Part shown: positions 8,919 to 19,881 of the stretch, one piece after another
Position numbering within the stretch: position 1 is the first letter of the stretch
Layout: each line of letters opens with the position of its first letter
Source: Rubricoccus sp038746605
Lineage (GTDB): Bacteria; Bacteroidota; Rhodothermia; Rhodothermales; Rubricoccaceae
DNA length: 64,000 nucleotides
Direction of reading: 5' to 3'
Assembly (NCBI GenBank): GCA_038746605.1
Contig: JBCDKM010000015.1
Location: forward strand, 59,526-123,525
Position numbers and translations under genes: made by a program
Notes under the pieces: model-generated
Database searches by the model: none
What the model was told of the DNA's origin: nothing
The model's input: the letters and a program-made list of their open reading frames with translations, nothing else

Positions 8919-9923
8919 TCAGTCCTCCGGTTCCTCGATGTAGATGTCTGGACGTGAGTCGCGGCGGCGCCAGTCGGCCTCTTCATCGGCGCGGTAGTCC
9001 GTGCGGACGCTCTCCAGAATGTTGAGGTAGGAGCCGTAGCGCTCGGGCGTGATGATCTCCTCGTCGAGTGCTTCTTGGATCGCGCATCCCGGCTCGTGGT
9101 CGTGCGTGCAGTTCAGGAACCGGCACTCACCCAGAAACGGCCGGAACTCGACGAAGTAGCCGCCCAACTCCTCCGGCGCCATCCCCCAGATGCCGAACTC
9201 GCGGATGCCGGGCGTGTCGGCCACCCAGCCGCCTGCTACCTCGAAGAGCGTCGCGAACGTGGTCGTGTGGCGCCCTTTGTTGGTCTTCTCGCTGACCTCG
9301 TTGACGCGTAGCCCCAACTCTGGCTGCACGGCGTTGAGCAGGCTGCTCTTGCCCACGCCCGACGGCCCGGAGACGACGCTCACCTTGTCGGCCAGTTCGT
9401 CGCGGAAAGCCTCCACACCCTCGCCGGTCTCGGCGCTGGTGAAGAGGACGGGGTAGCCGAGACTCTCGTACAACTCGGCCCAGAACGCGAGAGCTTCCTG
9501 CGCGCGCGGCTTGCCCTCCATCAGATCGGCTTTGTTGAGGATTAGCCCCGCCGGGATATGGCTCGCCTCGGCAGCGACGAGGAAGCGGTCCACGAATCCT
9601 GGGTTCAGCTTTGGCTTGAAGGTGGACTGCACGCACCATGCCCGGTCCACGTTCGCAACGATGACGTGTTCACTCCTCGCGCGATGTCCGGCCGCGCGGC
9701 GGCTGAGCTGATTCTCGCGCGACGCGATAGCCGTCACGACGCCCGTTCCATCGTCCAGCATCCGAAGGGTCACGTGGTCGCCAACGGCGAGAGGGTTGGT
9801 CTCATCGATCTCTTCGGCCTCTAAGCGGAACCGGCCTCGGATGCGGGCGCGCACGTCCTCGCCGTCCTCCCGGCGCACGTCGTACCAACTGCCCGTGGAT
9901 CGGGTCACGAGACCGGCGGTCAC
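8919..9923 (-). CDS. rsgA: Ribosome small-subunit-dependent GTPase A
   Basis: 334 residues from a GTG start. It has an N-terminal OB-fold (DVRARIRGRFRLE, VGDHVTLRMLDDGTG) and a circularly permuted GTPase with G4 (ILNKADL) before G1 (SGPSGVGKSSLLNAV) and G3 (VADTPGIREFG). The C-terminal zinc site is CRFLNCTHDHEPGC. RsgA acts in late 30S maturation. An ATG further upstream (10028) would add a Gly/Ala-rich stretch and overlap the start of the divergent gene, so I prefer GTG 9923; GTG 9908 is also possible. Confidence 0.93.
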   Translation of the reverse strand: MTAGLVTRSTGSWYDVRREDGEDVRARIRGRFRLEAEEIDETNPLAVGDHVTLRMLDDGTGVVTAIASRENQLSRRAAGHRARSEHVIVANVDRAWCVQSTFKPKLNPGFVDRFLVAAEASHIPAGLILNKADLMEGKPRAQEALAFWAELYESLGYPVLFTSAETGEGVEAFRDELADKVSVVSGPSGVGKSSLLNAVQPELGLRVNEVSEKTNKGRHTTTFATLFEVAGGWVADTPGIREFGIWGMAPEELGGYFVEFRPFLGECRFLNCTHDHEPGCAIQEALDEEIITPERYGSYLNILESVRTDYRADEEADWRRRDSRPDIYIEEPED

Positions 9924-10026
9924 AGTGGAGGCGTCAGTTGGCGGCGGATCGGACACGGGTGCAACTCGCGATGGAGGGAGGCCGTCTGAACGCCCGAACC
10001 CACCCGAGGCTCCAGCCTCCACTCCC

Positions 10027-10392
10027 ATGGCGACCGACCCCAAAGCCCGAGCCCGCGAGGCCTTCGCTGACCTGCCGACGCCCGAGAAAACCGCGTTCGT
10101 CATCGAGGCCACCTTTTCGACCATCGGCGCCGCGCTGCGTGAGACCGGCCAGCGGTTGGCCGACGTGATCACAGAGTTCGATCCAGACGCCTTCTTCCGC
10201 GATCACGAGAGCGCCCACGAAGAGACCGAGGCGGACGCTCCTGCCCCAGCAGCCCCCAGGAAAACCGCTGCGAAGAAGGCGACGGCTACGAAATCCGGCG
10301 CGACCAAGAAGACCACCTCACGCAAGACGACGGGGACCAAAAAGACGCCACGCAAAACCGCTGGCCGTAAAAAGAAGGACGAGGACTCGTGA
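10027..10392 (+). CDS. Phasin-like protein with histone H1-like Lys/Ala/Thr tail
   Basis: 121 residues. The first 65 or so are amphipathic helix (FADLPTPEKTAFVIEATFST, ALRETGQRLADVITEFDP). From about residue 78 the protein is a basic tail of K, A, T and P (RKTAAKKATATKSGATKKT, KKTPRKTAGRKKK) like histone H1/AlgP-type DNA-binding tails. The combination resembles PhaF, a phasin that links polyhydroxyalkanoate granules to the nucleoid. The window also holds phaR and a phasin at 45.8-47.1 kb. The resemblance is compositional, so the role is inferred. It overlaps the next gene by four bases and is divergent from rsgA. Confidence 0.6.
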   Translation: MATDPKARAREAFADLPTPEKTAFVIEATFSTIGAALRETGQRLADVITEFDPDAFFRDHESAHEETEADAPAPAAPRKTAAKKATATKSGATKKTTSRKTTGTKKTPRKTAGRKKKDEDS

Positions 10393-10661
10393 GCGATTCG
10401 GATCAGAGTTGGGTCGATAGGTTCGAGCAGTCGGGCCCACTCGCCCGCCTCGGGATGCTGAGCGGCGGGGCTGTACGGCTCGCCGCTCGCGTCATTGACG
10501 GGGCTCTGGACCGCGCGGCGAGTATCGCTGCGGACGCGGAGGACGCCTTTCGGAAAGAGCTGGACCCGAACGTCCGAGATGCCACGATCCTGCACGAGAT
10601 CGTAGATGAAACGTCTACAGGGAGCTCGAACAAACCGAAATCGAACGAGAGTGTTCGTTGA
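10389..10661 (+). CDS. Hypothetical small helical protein, cotranscribed with the H1-tailed protein
   Basis: 90 residues from a GTG that overlaps the upstream TGA (GTGA), which indicates translational coupling. The middle is an amphipathic helix rich in Ala (GGAVRLAARVIDGALDRAAS) and the C-terminus is short, polar and disordered. No family is recognised. Coupling to the phasin/H1-like gene suggests a shared role, perhaps at the nucleoid or granule surface. Confidence 0.6.
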   Translation: MSDSDQSWVDRFEQSGPLARLGMLSGGAVRLAARVIDGALDRAASIAADAEDAFRKELDPNVRDATILHEIVDETSTGSSNKPKSNESVR

Positions 10662-10727
10662 ACGGATCGTGAACCGTATGGTAGAGGCGCCGGACCGCTC
10701 CGGCCTTTCCCTTCAGCCTCGCCTGCT

Positions 10728-12275
10728 ATGCCCCGTTTCCTCTCGCTGCTGTGCGCTCTCGCGCTCACGCTCTCTCTCGCTGCGCCTGCCTCGGCTACCA
10801 CGGACGACGACGCGCCGCCGCTCCAGGTCTCCGTGGAAGACGGCCAGATCTCCTGGACCCCCTCCGCTGCCTACGATCATGTCTCGCTCGTCATCGCAGG
10901 TCCCGAGGGCGTCATCGCGCGCCGCTCGTTCACGCCCGCCGAAGCGCCGTCTCTAGACCTCGCCTCGCTCAACCTTCCAGACGGCGAGTACAGCTACGAG
11001 GCCACGATCTCCGGCCTCGATGGGACCGACGGGACGGTCGTCCAGTCCGGTGACTTCGTCTGGCTCCTCGGCGCGCTGACCGCCCCGGATGCCGCGATGG
11101 TCTTCATCCACGTCGGCGACGGGAGCATTGATGGCAGTGTGTGCGTCGGCCTCGACTGTGTGAGCACCGAGTCTTTCGGCTTCGACACGTTCCGCCTCAA
11201 GGAAAACAACCTTCGCCTCCACTTCGATGACACCAGCAGCTCGGCCAGCTTCCCGAGCAACGACTGGCGCATCCAGATCAATGACTCTGCCAATGGAGGC
11301 CAAGCCTACTTCGCGGTTGAAGATGCCACGGCGGGCACCATCCCGTTCCGTGTTCGCGCAGGTGCGGGCAACCATGCCCTTTACGTAAACGACGCTGGCA
11401 ATGTCGGCCTCGGCACTGCTACGCCGACCTTGGAACTTCACATCGCAGATGGTGACTCTCCCTCGATGCGATTGGAGCAGAACGGATCCAGCGGCTTCGG
11501 CTCCCAGACCTGGGACCTGGCAGGCAACGAGACCAACTTCTTCATCCGCGATGTCACCAATGGCTCCGCGCTGCCCTTCCGTATCCGACCCGGTGGTCCT
11601 GGCAATGCGATCTACATCGAGAACAACGGCAACACGGGGCTCTACAACACGGACCCGCAGGCCAACCTCGACGTCAACAGCACGCTCCGCGTCCGCACCT
11701 CGGCGGACATTCCGCTCTTCACGACGGAAGTGACTTTCCAGGAAGACGTGCTCTTTGACCGCGACGCCCGCGTGGATCTCGACCTCACGGTTGATCGTGA
11801 CTTCTTCGCCAAGCGGTTCGTGCTCTTCGAAGACAACTACAGCTCTGGTCAGAACCCGTTCATCGTCAACGACCGAAACAACAGTTCCGACCCGAACGAT
11901 GACGTGGAGTTGTTCCGCGTGGATGCCGATGGCAACGCCTTTGCTGGGGGCGCGATGGTGCAGACCTCAGACGTGAACGCGAAGCAGGACTTCTTGCCGG
12001 TCAACTCGGCGCAGGTTCTCTCCGCGGTCCGCGAGATGCCGCTGACGACGTGGCGTTACCGTACCGGCAACCCAGAGGTCCGCCACCTCGGCCCGATGGC
12101 ACAGGACTTCTATGCTGCCTTCGGCCTCGGATTTGATGAGACGACCATCGCCTCTGTGGATGCGGACGGCGTCGCCCTGGCATCCATTCAGGCCCTCGCC
12201 GCCGAGAACGACGAGCTTCGCGCCCGCCTCGCGGCGCTGGAGGCCCTCGTCGCCGAACTCGCACAGAACCAGTAG
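10728..12275 (+). CDS. Secreted protein with C-terminal S74 intramolecular chaperone domain
   Basis: 515 residues with a signal peptide (cleavage near PASAT). The middle holds repeated beta stretches (GTIPFRVRAGAGNHALYVND, LPFRIRPGGPGNAIYIENN, GNVGLGTATPTLELHI) as in tail-fibre-like trimeric proteins. The C-terminus is a Peptidase_S74/endosialidase chaperone: TSDVNAKQDFLPV with the conserved Ser-Asp self-cleavage site, PMAQDFYAAFG, then SVDADGVALASIQAL and a heptad coiled coil (AAENDELRARLAALEALVAE). In phage proteins this domain folds a beta-helix trimer and cuts itself off. The downstream T9SS-domain gene starts 4 bp after the stop, so the two form an operon. Confidence 0.85.
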   Translation: MPRFLSLLCALALTLSLAAPASATTDDDAPPLQVSVEDGQISWTPSAAYDHVSLVIAGPEGVIARRSFTPAEAPSLDLASLNLPDGEYSYEATISGLDGTDGTVVQSGDFVWLLGALTAPDAAMVFIHVGDGSIDGSVCVGLDCVSTESFGFDTFRLKENNLRLHFDDTSSSASFPSNDWRIQINDSANGGQAYFAVEDATAGTIPFRVRAGAGNHALYVNDAGNVGLGTATPTLELHIADGDSPSMRLEQNGSSGFGSQTWDLAGNETNFFIRDVTNGSALPFRIRPGGPGNAIYIENNGNTGLYNTDPQANLDVNSTLRVRTSADIPLFTTEVTFQEDVLFDRDARVDLDLTVDRDFFAKRFVLFEDNYSSGQNPFIVNDRNNSSDPNDDVELFRVDADGNAFAGGAMVQTSDVNAKQDFLPVNSAQVLSAVREMPLTTWRYRTGNPEVRHLGPMAQDFYAAFGLGFDETTIASVDADGVALASIQALAAENDELRARLAALEALVAELAQNQ

Positions 12276-12279
12276 CCCG

Positions 12280-13068
12280 ATGCGAATCCTCACAACCACC
12301 GTGGCCGGGCTGGTGCTCTTCGCGCTCGCTCCGTCGTCGGAGGCCCAGAACAGCAGGGCCCAGATCGACGCCGACCAGCCGGGTGTGACCACACATACGG
12401 TACACGACAGGGGCCCCACTGCGGACACCCAGATCTCTGATCAGGATGGTGGGCGCCACGTGCCACTTCCAGCCACGCGACAGACGGCAACACCACCTGG
12501 CTACGACTTCGACGATCTGAGGCGCGCCTCAGTCTCTCCGGCTCCTCTCACGGCGGAGCCCCGAGTAGATGACGGACGCGACATGCCATCCCTCATCGTA
12601 GCCGTCCGACGGGCGGAAAATGCGTTCCCAGAGGGACGAAACATACAGCACATCGTCGCTGCTAAGACGCTGGTAGGTCCTCGCACGATGACCGTAGATG
12701 GGCGTCCACTAGATGCTAGACCTGGAACGCCGACTCCCGACGAAACCGCGCCGAACATGGCCGAACTCGTGCCCGAGGCGGACCTAGAGGTCGGCGACGA
12801 ACTCTCTGAGATCGTGCTCGGAGCGAGCTTCCCAAACCCGGTAGAGGGACGTGCGCGGATCGCGTTTTCCCTCCCGAAGGCCGCTATGGCAACCGTTATG
12901 CTCTTCGACGTACGAGGCCGTCGGGTCTCTACGCTCTTCGATGGAGCCGCGGTCGCCGGGACAAACGAGATCGCGTTGGATGCGTCCAGCCTCGCCGCCG
13001 GAACGTACGTCTACGTGCTGGATGTGAACGGGGAACGCCTCAGCCGTCGTCTCCAGGTGGCTCGCTAG
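12280..13068 (+). CDS. Secreted protein with T9SS type A sorting domain
   Basis: 262 residues: a signal peptide (MRILTTTVAGLVLFALAPSS then EAQ), a poorly structured middle, and a C-terminal T9SS type A sorting domain (about 180-262: LGASFPNPVEGRARIAFSLP, VMLFDVRGRRVSTLFDG, LAAGTYVYVLDVNGERL, ending RRLQVAR). Such domains send cargo through the type IX system and are removed at the outer membrane. It begins 4 bp after the S74-domain gene, which itself lacks a sorting domain; the pair may be exported or assembled together (inference). Confidence 0.85.
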   Translation: MRILTTTVAGLVLFALAPSSEAQNSRAQIDADQPGVTTHTVHDRGPTADTQISDQDGGRHVPLPATRQTATPPGYDFDDLRRASVSPAPLTAEPRVDDGRDMPSLIVAVRRAENAFPEGRNIQHIVAAKTLVGPRTMTVDGRPLDARPGTPTPDETAPNMAELVPEADLEVGDELSEIVLGASFPNPVEGRARIAFSLPKAAMATVMLFDVRGRRVSTLFDGAAVAGTNEIALDASSLAAGTYVYVLDVNGERLSRRLQVAR

Positions 13069-13090
13069 TCGTGCGCCACTGAATGAACGA

Positions 13091-13121
13091 GCGGCCGACC
13101 GGAGTCCATCCGGTCGGCCGC
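13091..13121 (+). terminator. Strong intrinsic-type hairpin after the T9SS gene
   Basis: Perfect 13-bp stem GCGGCCGACCGGA / TCCGGTCGGCCGC with a 5-nt loop. No U-run follows. It sits between convergent genes and could act on both strands. Confidence 0.75.
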
Positions 13122-13158
13122 AACTGGTTGAGTCAGCCTCTTGGTTTAGCCTCGTGCG

Positions 13159-13476
13159 CTACGCCGCGAGCCGCTGGGCGGCCTCTATTCCGAAGTAGCG
13201 CGGGTGGACGACCCGAGCGACCATCTCGCTCCCGTCGGCGGCGATAGTCGTCTCCGCCTCGACGAGGCCCTCAGCCGCCATCTCCAGGACGAGGGCGTGC
13301 CCGACGCGCGAAGTGTCAGCGCCGTCTTCGGAAGGCCGCAGCCAGCGCGCCGCGAGCCGGTTGATATCCGGCCACGTGAGAGCTCCGAACGGAGCGCTGG
13401 CGGAGGCCGCGAGAACGTCCAGGACGAAGTCTGCAGCGGCGGTGGAGTCAGGGCGAAAGCCAGAGGCGTCGAGCAT
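13159..13476 (-). CDS. Hypothetical protein
   Basis: 105 residues with no signal peptide. The composition is normal for the genome and the predicted secondary structure is helix-helix-strand (LTWPDINRLAARWLRP, GHALVLEMAAEGLVEAETTI), reminiscent of a small winged-helix fold. I recognise no family. It lies alone between convergent and divergent neighbours. The adjacent opposite-strand frame is low-complexity and was not preferred. Confidence 0.5.
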   Translation of the reverse strand: MLDASGFRPDSTAAADFVLDVLAASASAPFGALTWPDINRLAARWLRPSEDGADTSRVGHALVLEMAAEGLVEAETTIAADGSEMVARVVHPRYFGIEAAQRLAA

Positions 13477-13532
13477 GAGGGCGAGAGAGGCTGACAGAGG
13501 ATCGCACCCCCGAGCGTCACCCCTGTGTCATA

Positions 13533-13552
13533 CCCCCTCGGCACAGGCGGGG
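13533..13552. repeat. Remnant of the dispersed palindrome
   Basis: CCCCTCGG-CA-CAGGCGGGG keeps parts of both arms but has lost the CGAG of the right one. It lies between the hypothetical gene at 13159-13476 and the metallopeptidase gene. Confidence 0.35.
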
Positions 13553-13631
13553 CACCCTCGCCCTGAAAGTGCAGGCCTTTGGGCGAGAGGATCGGGCAAC
13601 TCCACCTCCAGGCGCCCGTTCGAAGCGCGCG

Positions 13632-14864
13632 ATGCGATCTGTGCTCTCCCTTTTCCTCGTTGGCTGGGCCCTCGTGGGCTTCTCCGGCTGCGCGCCTGCG
13701 CTGCCTACCGCCGACCCGGACCACCAGGCTGCCGAGGTCGCCACAGTCCGCGTGGTCTACGAACAGTTCATGACCGGCGAGGTGCTCCCGCTCCAGGGCG
13801 TCCCGGCGGCGACCCAGTCCGCCTCGGGCGCGCGCCGGACCCAGACGGATGGGACCGGAACCGTTCGTGTCCCATGCGAGGCGGGAGAGCACGTCCGCGT
13901 GTCGGTCTCGACGGCAGGGGAGGGGCCGGTGCGGGTCCACACGGATCCTGCCGCATGGCTCCCCTTCAACGAGCGTTCCGGTGCTGGCGCCACCGAGGTC
14001 GCGTGCGGTGAAACCGTGACCCTGAATGCGGACCGAACGCTCGCGAACGTCCTTGTCGCGATGCGAGAGATCGCGAGCTTCTATGAAGCAGAGTTCGGCC
14101 GGACGCGCGGCCCGGTGGACGTGTACGTGAACCCGGGACGCGGTGTGGGGCTGTACTCATTGTGGAACAACATCAGCTTTGGCGAAGACGGTCTGGATTC
14201 TCCCCGAGGGCTCGGGATCATGGCGCACGAGTACGCGCACGCGTTCCACCATCGCGCCCTCGGGGGGATGCCACGAGGCCGCTGTGGCATGTCTCACAGC
14301 TACGCCGGGGCCGATGACTTCGGGTGCGCTTACACCGAGGGGTTCGCGCACTTCGCGGCTACCGTCGCGCTGGCGGAGTTGTTGCCTGCGGTCTACGGTC
14401 GTCCGCCGGAGTCTTCGGGACACTACCTGCGGGTGGTCCTGAACTCTGGCTACCCCGGCGATCCATCGCGCTCTGACCGGCCCGATCTCGCCGATGACGG
14501 CTCGGTCATCGAAGGACCATTCGCAGCGTTCCTCTGGGATCTCTACGATGGCCCAAACACCGCTGGTGAGCGCGATGAGTCTGCCTTCGATCAGACGAAC
14601 TATCCGCTCCGTTACATCGGGGACGTGATGGCGACGTGCCAGTGGGTCGTTGCGGGGCGATACCGCGACGAGGACGGAACGGACCGGCTGATCTCGTGCT
14701 TCCAGAACCGCCGTGTGCCGTACTCAGAGACGTTCTTCCGTCTCCGTTACCGAGCGGGAGAGCGCGCGTGGAACTACCGTCCGCAGGAAGGGGCCACCGA
14801 GCCTCCTGACTGGAACCCCGACGCAATCACGGCCTTGTGGCGTCGCTCGTTGTACGGTCTCTGA
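13632..14864 (+). CDS. Zinc metallopeptidase-like lipoprotein
   Basis: 410 residues. The leader ends in LVGFSGCAP (lipobox), predicting a lipid anchor. A beta domain (about 35-130) precedes a catalytic domain with IMAHEYAHAFHH, a HExxH zincin motif in gluzincin-like context. A downstream acidic candidate ligand lies in YTEGFAHFAA (ExxxH). Four or more Cys occur in the catalytic half. The family is not one I can name; it resembles uncharacterised surface zinc proteases of Bacteroidota. Its last 38 bases overlap the convergent P450 gene. Confidence 0.7.
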   Translation: MRSVLSLFLVGWALVGFSGCAPALPTADPDHQAAEVATVRVVYEQFMTGEVLPLQGVPAATQSASGARRTQTDGTGTVRVPCEAGEHVRVSVSTAGEGPVRVHTDPAAWLPFNERSGAGATEVACGETVTLNADRTLANVLVAMREIASFYEAEFGRTRGPVDVYVNPGRGVGLYSLWNNISFGEDGLDSPRGLGIMAHEYAHAFHHRALGGMPRGRCGMSHSYAGADDFGCAYTEGFAHFAATVALAELLPAVYGRPPESSGHYLRVVLNSGYPGDPSRSDRPDLADDGSVIEGPFAAFLWDLYDGPNTAGERDESAFDQTNYPLRYIGDVMATCQWVVAGRYRDEDGTDRLISCFQNRRVPYSETFFRLRYRAGERAWNYRPQEGATEPPDWNPDAITALWRRSLYGL

Positions 14865-16200
14865 CTCCTCGCGCGACAGGTGTCATGCGTATCGGGCCGG
14901 ACGGCCGGAGGGTCACAGAGCCGTGTTCGGTTGGAAGGGGAGCCGCTGCCAGGAAGTCCCATCGCCTCGCGAGAGTCGCCAGAATGAGCGTGCCCTCCGC
15001 CCACGCAAACTGCTCTCCGATGCAGCCTCGACGGCCTGCTGAGAAGGGGAGATAGGAAAATTTGTGCCGTTCAAAGGTGGAGTCTGGCGCGAAGCGATTC
15101 GGGTCGAAGCTGTCGGGATCGTCCCAGTACCGCTCGTCGCGGTGGAGGAAGTACGGGGCGACGAGGATCATGGTGCCCTTTCGGACCGGGACGCCGTCGA
15201 GGTCGAAGTCGCGGGCGGCCTCGCGGCTGAAGATCCAGGCGGGAGGGCGGAGCCGCATAGCCTCGGCGAAGACCTGGCGAGTGTAGGGGAGGCCCCCCCG
15301 TAGATCGTCGAACGTCGGATCGCGTCCGAGGGCGTCCGCCTCGGCACCGAGGCGGGCACGGGCTTCGGGATGATCCGAGAGAAGCGCCCAAGTCCACGCG
15401 AGGGCGTTGGCCGTCGTCTCGTGCCCGGCCATGAGCAGCGTCACGGCCTCATCGCGGACTTCCTCGTCCGTCATCGTGCCGCCCGTCTCCTCGTCTTGCG
15501 CGTCGAGGAGCATCTGGAGCAGATCGTGACGCTCCGGCTCGGGGGTGGCCCGGCGCTCACGAATGAAGCGGTAGACCACCCCGTCGATGGTGGCGCGCGC
15601 GCGTCGGCCCCGGAGGACGTTGGGCAGTGGGAGCGAGAAGAGCTTGTCCGCGAACGGAAACTGGGCGGCGTCGAACGCCCGCATGGACTCATCCAGCGCA
15701 CGGCCGATGCGGTCCGCGTCTCCAGCTAGTCCGGCGCCGAAGAGTGTCTCCCCTGCGATGGTGAGCGCGAGGCGGTTCATGGCCTCCGCGAGGTCGACAG
15801 GCTCGCCCTCCCGCCAGCCGTCGGCCATCTGTCGCGCCCGTTCTACCATCACGCCGCCGTAGGTACGGAGGCGGCGATGGTGGAACGCCGGGAGCACGAG
15901 CTTGCGCTGGCGGGTGTGCTTCGGGACCTCACTGGAGAGGAGCCCATCGCCGACGACAAACGAAAGGATGCGCATGCCGCGCGCCTTCGTCACGTCTGTG
16001 TTGTTCTCGATGAGGAGCGCTCGGATCAGATCCGCGTGCCGCAGGAGCAGAAGACCTCCTTTTCCGCTTCCCGAGACGACCGCATCCCCGCCGACCTCGT
16101 CGATGAGGCGAGACCCCGCGAGGAGGTCGTGCATGAAGGCCGTGATCAGATCCAGGTTGAGCGGAAGGCGCGAGGGGTAGCGGCGAACGTCGTAGGCCAT
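14827..16200 (-). CDS. Cytochrome P450
   Basis: 457 residues. The I-helix oxygen-binding motif is AGHETTA, the K-helix ExxR is EAMR, a PERF-like segment is DPNRFAPD, and the heme-binding loop is FSAGRRGCIGEQFA with the axial Cys at about residue 393. Overall it resembles the soluble bacterial CYP110/CYP102-like group that often hydroxylates lipids or terpenoids; the substrate cannot be read from sequence. A copy of the dispersed palindrome is translated here as ARLGAEADAL between the I- and K-helices. The ATG giving MAYDVRRYPSR was preferred to one 13 codons upstream. Confidence 0.9.
   Translation of the reverse strand: MAYDVRRYPSRLPLNLDLITAFMHDLLAGSRLIDEVGGDAVVSGSGKGGLLLLRHADLIRALLIENNTDVTKARGMRILSFVVGDGLLSSEVPKHTRQRKLVLPAFHHRRLRTYGGVMVERARQMADGWREGEPVDLAEAMNRLALTIAGETLFGAGLAGDADRIGRALDESMRAFDAAQFPFADKLFSLPLPNVLRGRRARATIDGVVYRFIRERRATPEPERHDLLQMLLDAQDEETGGTMTDEEVRDEAVTLLMAGHETTANALAWTWALLSDHPEARARLGAEADALGRDPTFDDLRGGLPYTRQVFAEAMRLRPPAWIFSREAARDFDLDGVPVRKGTMILVAPYFLHRDERYWDDPDSFDPNRFAPDSTFERHKFSYLPFSAGRRGCIGEQFAWAEGTLILATLARRWDFLAAAPLPTEHGSVTLRPSGPIRMTPVARGVRDRTTSDATRP
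15336..15356. repeat. Dispersed palindrome R5, inside the P450 gene
   Basis: Exact CCGCCTCGG-CA-CCGAGGCGG within coding sequence, read in the gene sense as RLGAEAD. Confidence 0.85.
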
Positions 16201-16239
16201 GACAGAGGCTACGACGCTCGGCTCCCTCTGGTAGCGCAA

Positions 16240-16986
16240 CTAGCCGTCAATCGGCGTGATCTCGACGCCTTGGCACCGGAGCGCGATGCCGGTCAGGCGG
16301 TCGGCTTTCTGGCCCTCTGCTCTCGCGTAATGCAGATCGACACCCGTCGCGACCTGATTCTTTGGGCAGTGACGCACGCGCTGCCAGTCGGTACAGCCCC
16401 GGCGCTCGATGGTGTCCTCGCCGGAGCGCTGCACGCGTCCGTTTCCGCCCTCGTTGATGGTGCGGTAGAGCAGTGTCACGCCGCGCACGGTGCCGTTGTC
16501 TCGGCCATCGGTGCAGACGCGAACGCCTCCGATGGCGGCTGTCCCGTTTTGGCCTCGAACGCGAAGCGGAAGCGGCCCGGTGCTGCCACGCGAGTCGCTG
16601 CGAGGCGCGCGCGGAAAGTCCGCCTCGGCACCGTCGCCAGCTGGGCGGTTGCCCCGGCAGTCCACGACGGTCCGCGTGGCGCTACCGAGACTCTCGGTCA
16701 GCAACTCGAACCGATCCGTCCGGCGCCACGAGGTAGTCGCGTAGAACCCATCCCGGGCGACCCACCCGGCAGCTTCCACAGAGCAGACGCCCCCGCTGCC
16801 TTCGAACAGGGTGAGGCCGTGCACGAAGTCCGCGCCGAAGTTCCGCAGCGTGCCGATGCGGTAGAGGTCCGCTGTGCCCGAGACGTCCGTCGTGGTGACG
16901 GAGCCGGAGGGGCGGTACTCGGCGTTGTGTTGCGCGAGGGCGTCGGCACTGAGGGCGAGGAGGGCGATGCAGAGGAAGAAACGCAT
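16240..16986 (-). CDS. Secreted Cys-rich protein, paralogue of the product of 2868-3614
   Basis: 248 residues with a signal peptide (MRFFLCIALLALSADALAQ). The C-terminal block GCTDWQRVRHCPKNQVATG then VDLHY and LTGIALRCQGV matches NCRDWEQLRMCPSGQVIVG in the other copy, including Cys spacing. The central IGGVRVCTDGRDNGTVRGV also matches IGLQVCSNDRSGTNYRVKG. Both proteins are 248 residues long. It lies upstream of the P450 gene (39-bp gap, same strand) and so may be cotranscribed with it. Function unknown. Confidence 0.7.
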   Translation of the reverse strand: MRFFLCIALLALSADALAQHNAEYRPSGSVTTTDVSGTADLYRIGTLRNFGADFVHGLTLFEGSGGVCSVEAAGWVARDGFYATTSWRRTDRFELLTESLGSATRTVVDCRGNRPAGDGAEADFPRAPRSDSRGSTGPLPLRVRGQNGTAAIGGVRVCTDGRDNGTVRGVTLLYRTINEGGNGRVQRSGEDTIERRGCTDWQRVRHCPKNQVATGVDLHYARAEGQKADRLTGIALRCQGVEITPIDG

Positions 16987-17051
16987 GGGTTAGAAGGTGG
17001 GGACACCTCCGAACACGCCATCTGCGTCTGCCGGGGGACACGCCACTCCGC

Positions 17052-17085
17052 CCGCCTCGGTGCATCCGAGGACCCACCGAGGCGG
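17052..17085. repeat. Dispersed palindrome R6, long-spacer form
   Basis: Arms CCGCCTCGG and CCGAGGCGG with a 16-nt spacer holding CCGAGGAC; 5 nt behind the lon TGA (TGA-GGGTC-TCCGCC in the gene sense). Confidence 0.85.
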
Positions 17086-17091
17086 AGACCC

Positions 17092-19662
<2,571 letters not shown>

Positions 19663-19881
19663 GTATTCCGTTATTGCAGCCGCCTCTCAACTTCTCAGGC
19701 GGCACGCGGTTCCAAGCGAGGGGCAGGGGTTGTTCTCAGGATGAGACGGCGAGTTCCGTCAGAAGCAGGAAGAGAAGGGAAAAGCCGGAGCCGATCTCAC
19801 ACCCCCTCAGCATCGGCCAACGGACGCGAAACCGAAAGACACAGCCTGGGCGTAGTCTCTGCGTTCCCCCCAGCACGCCGC

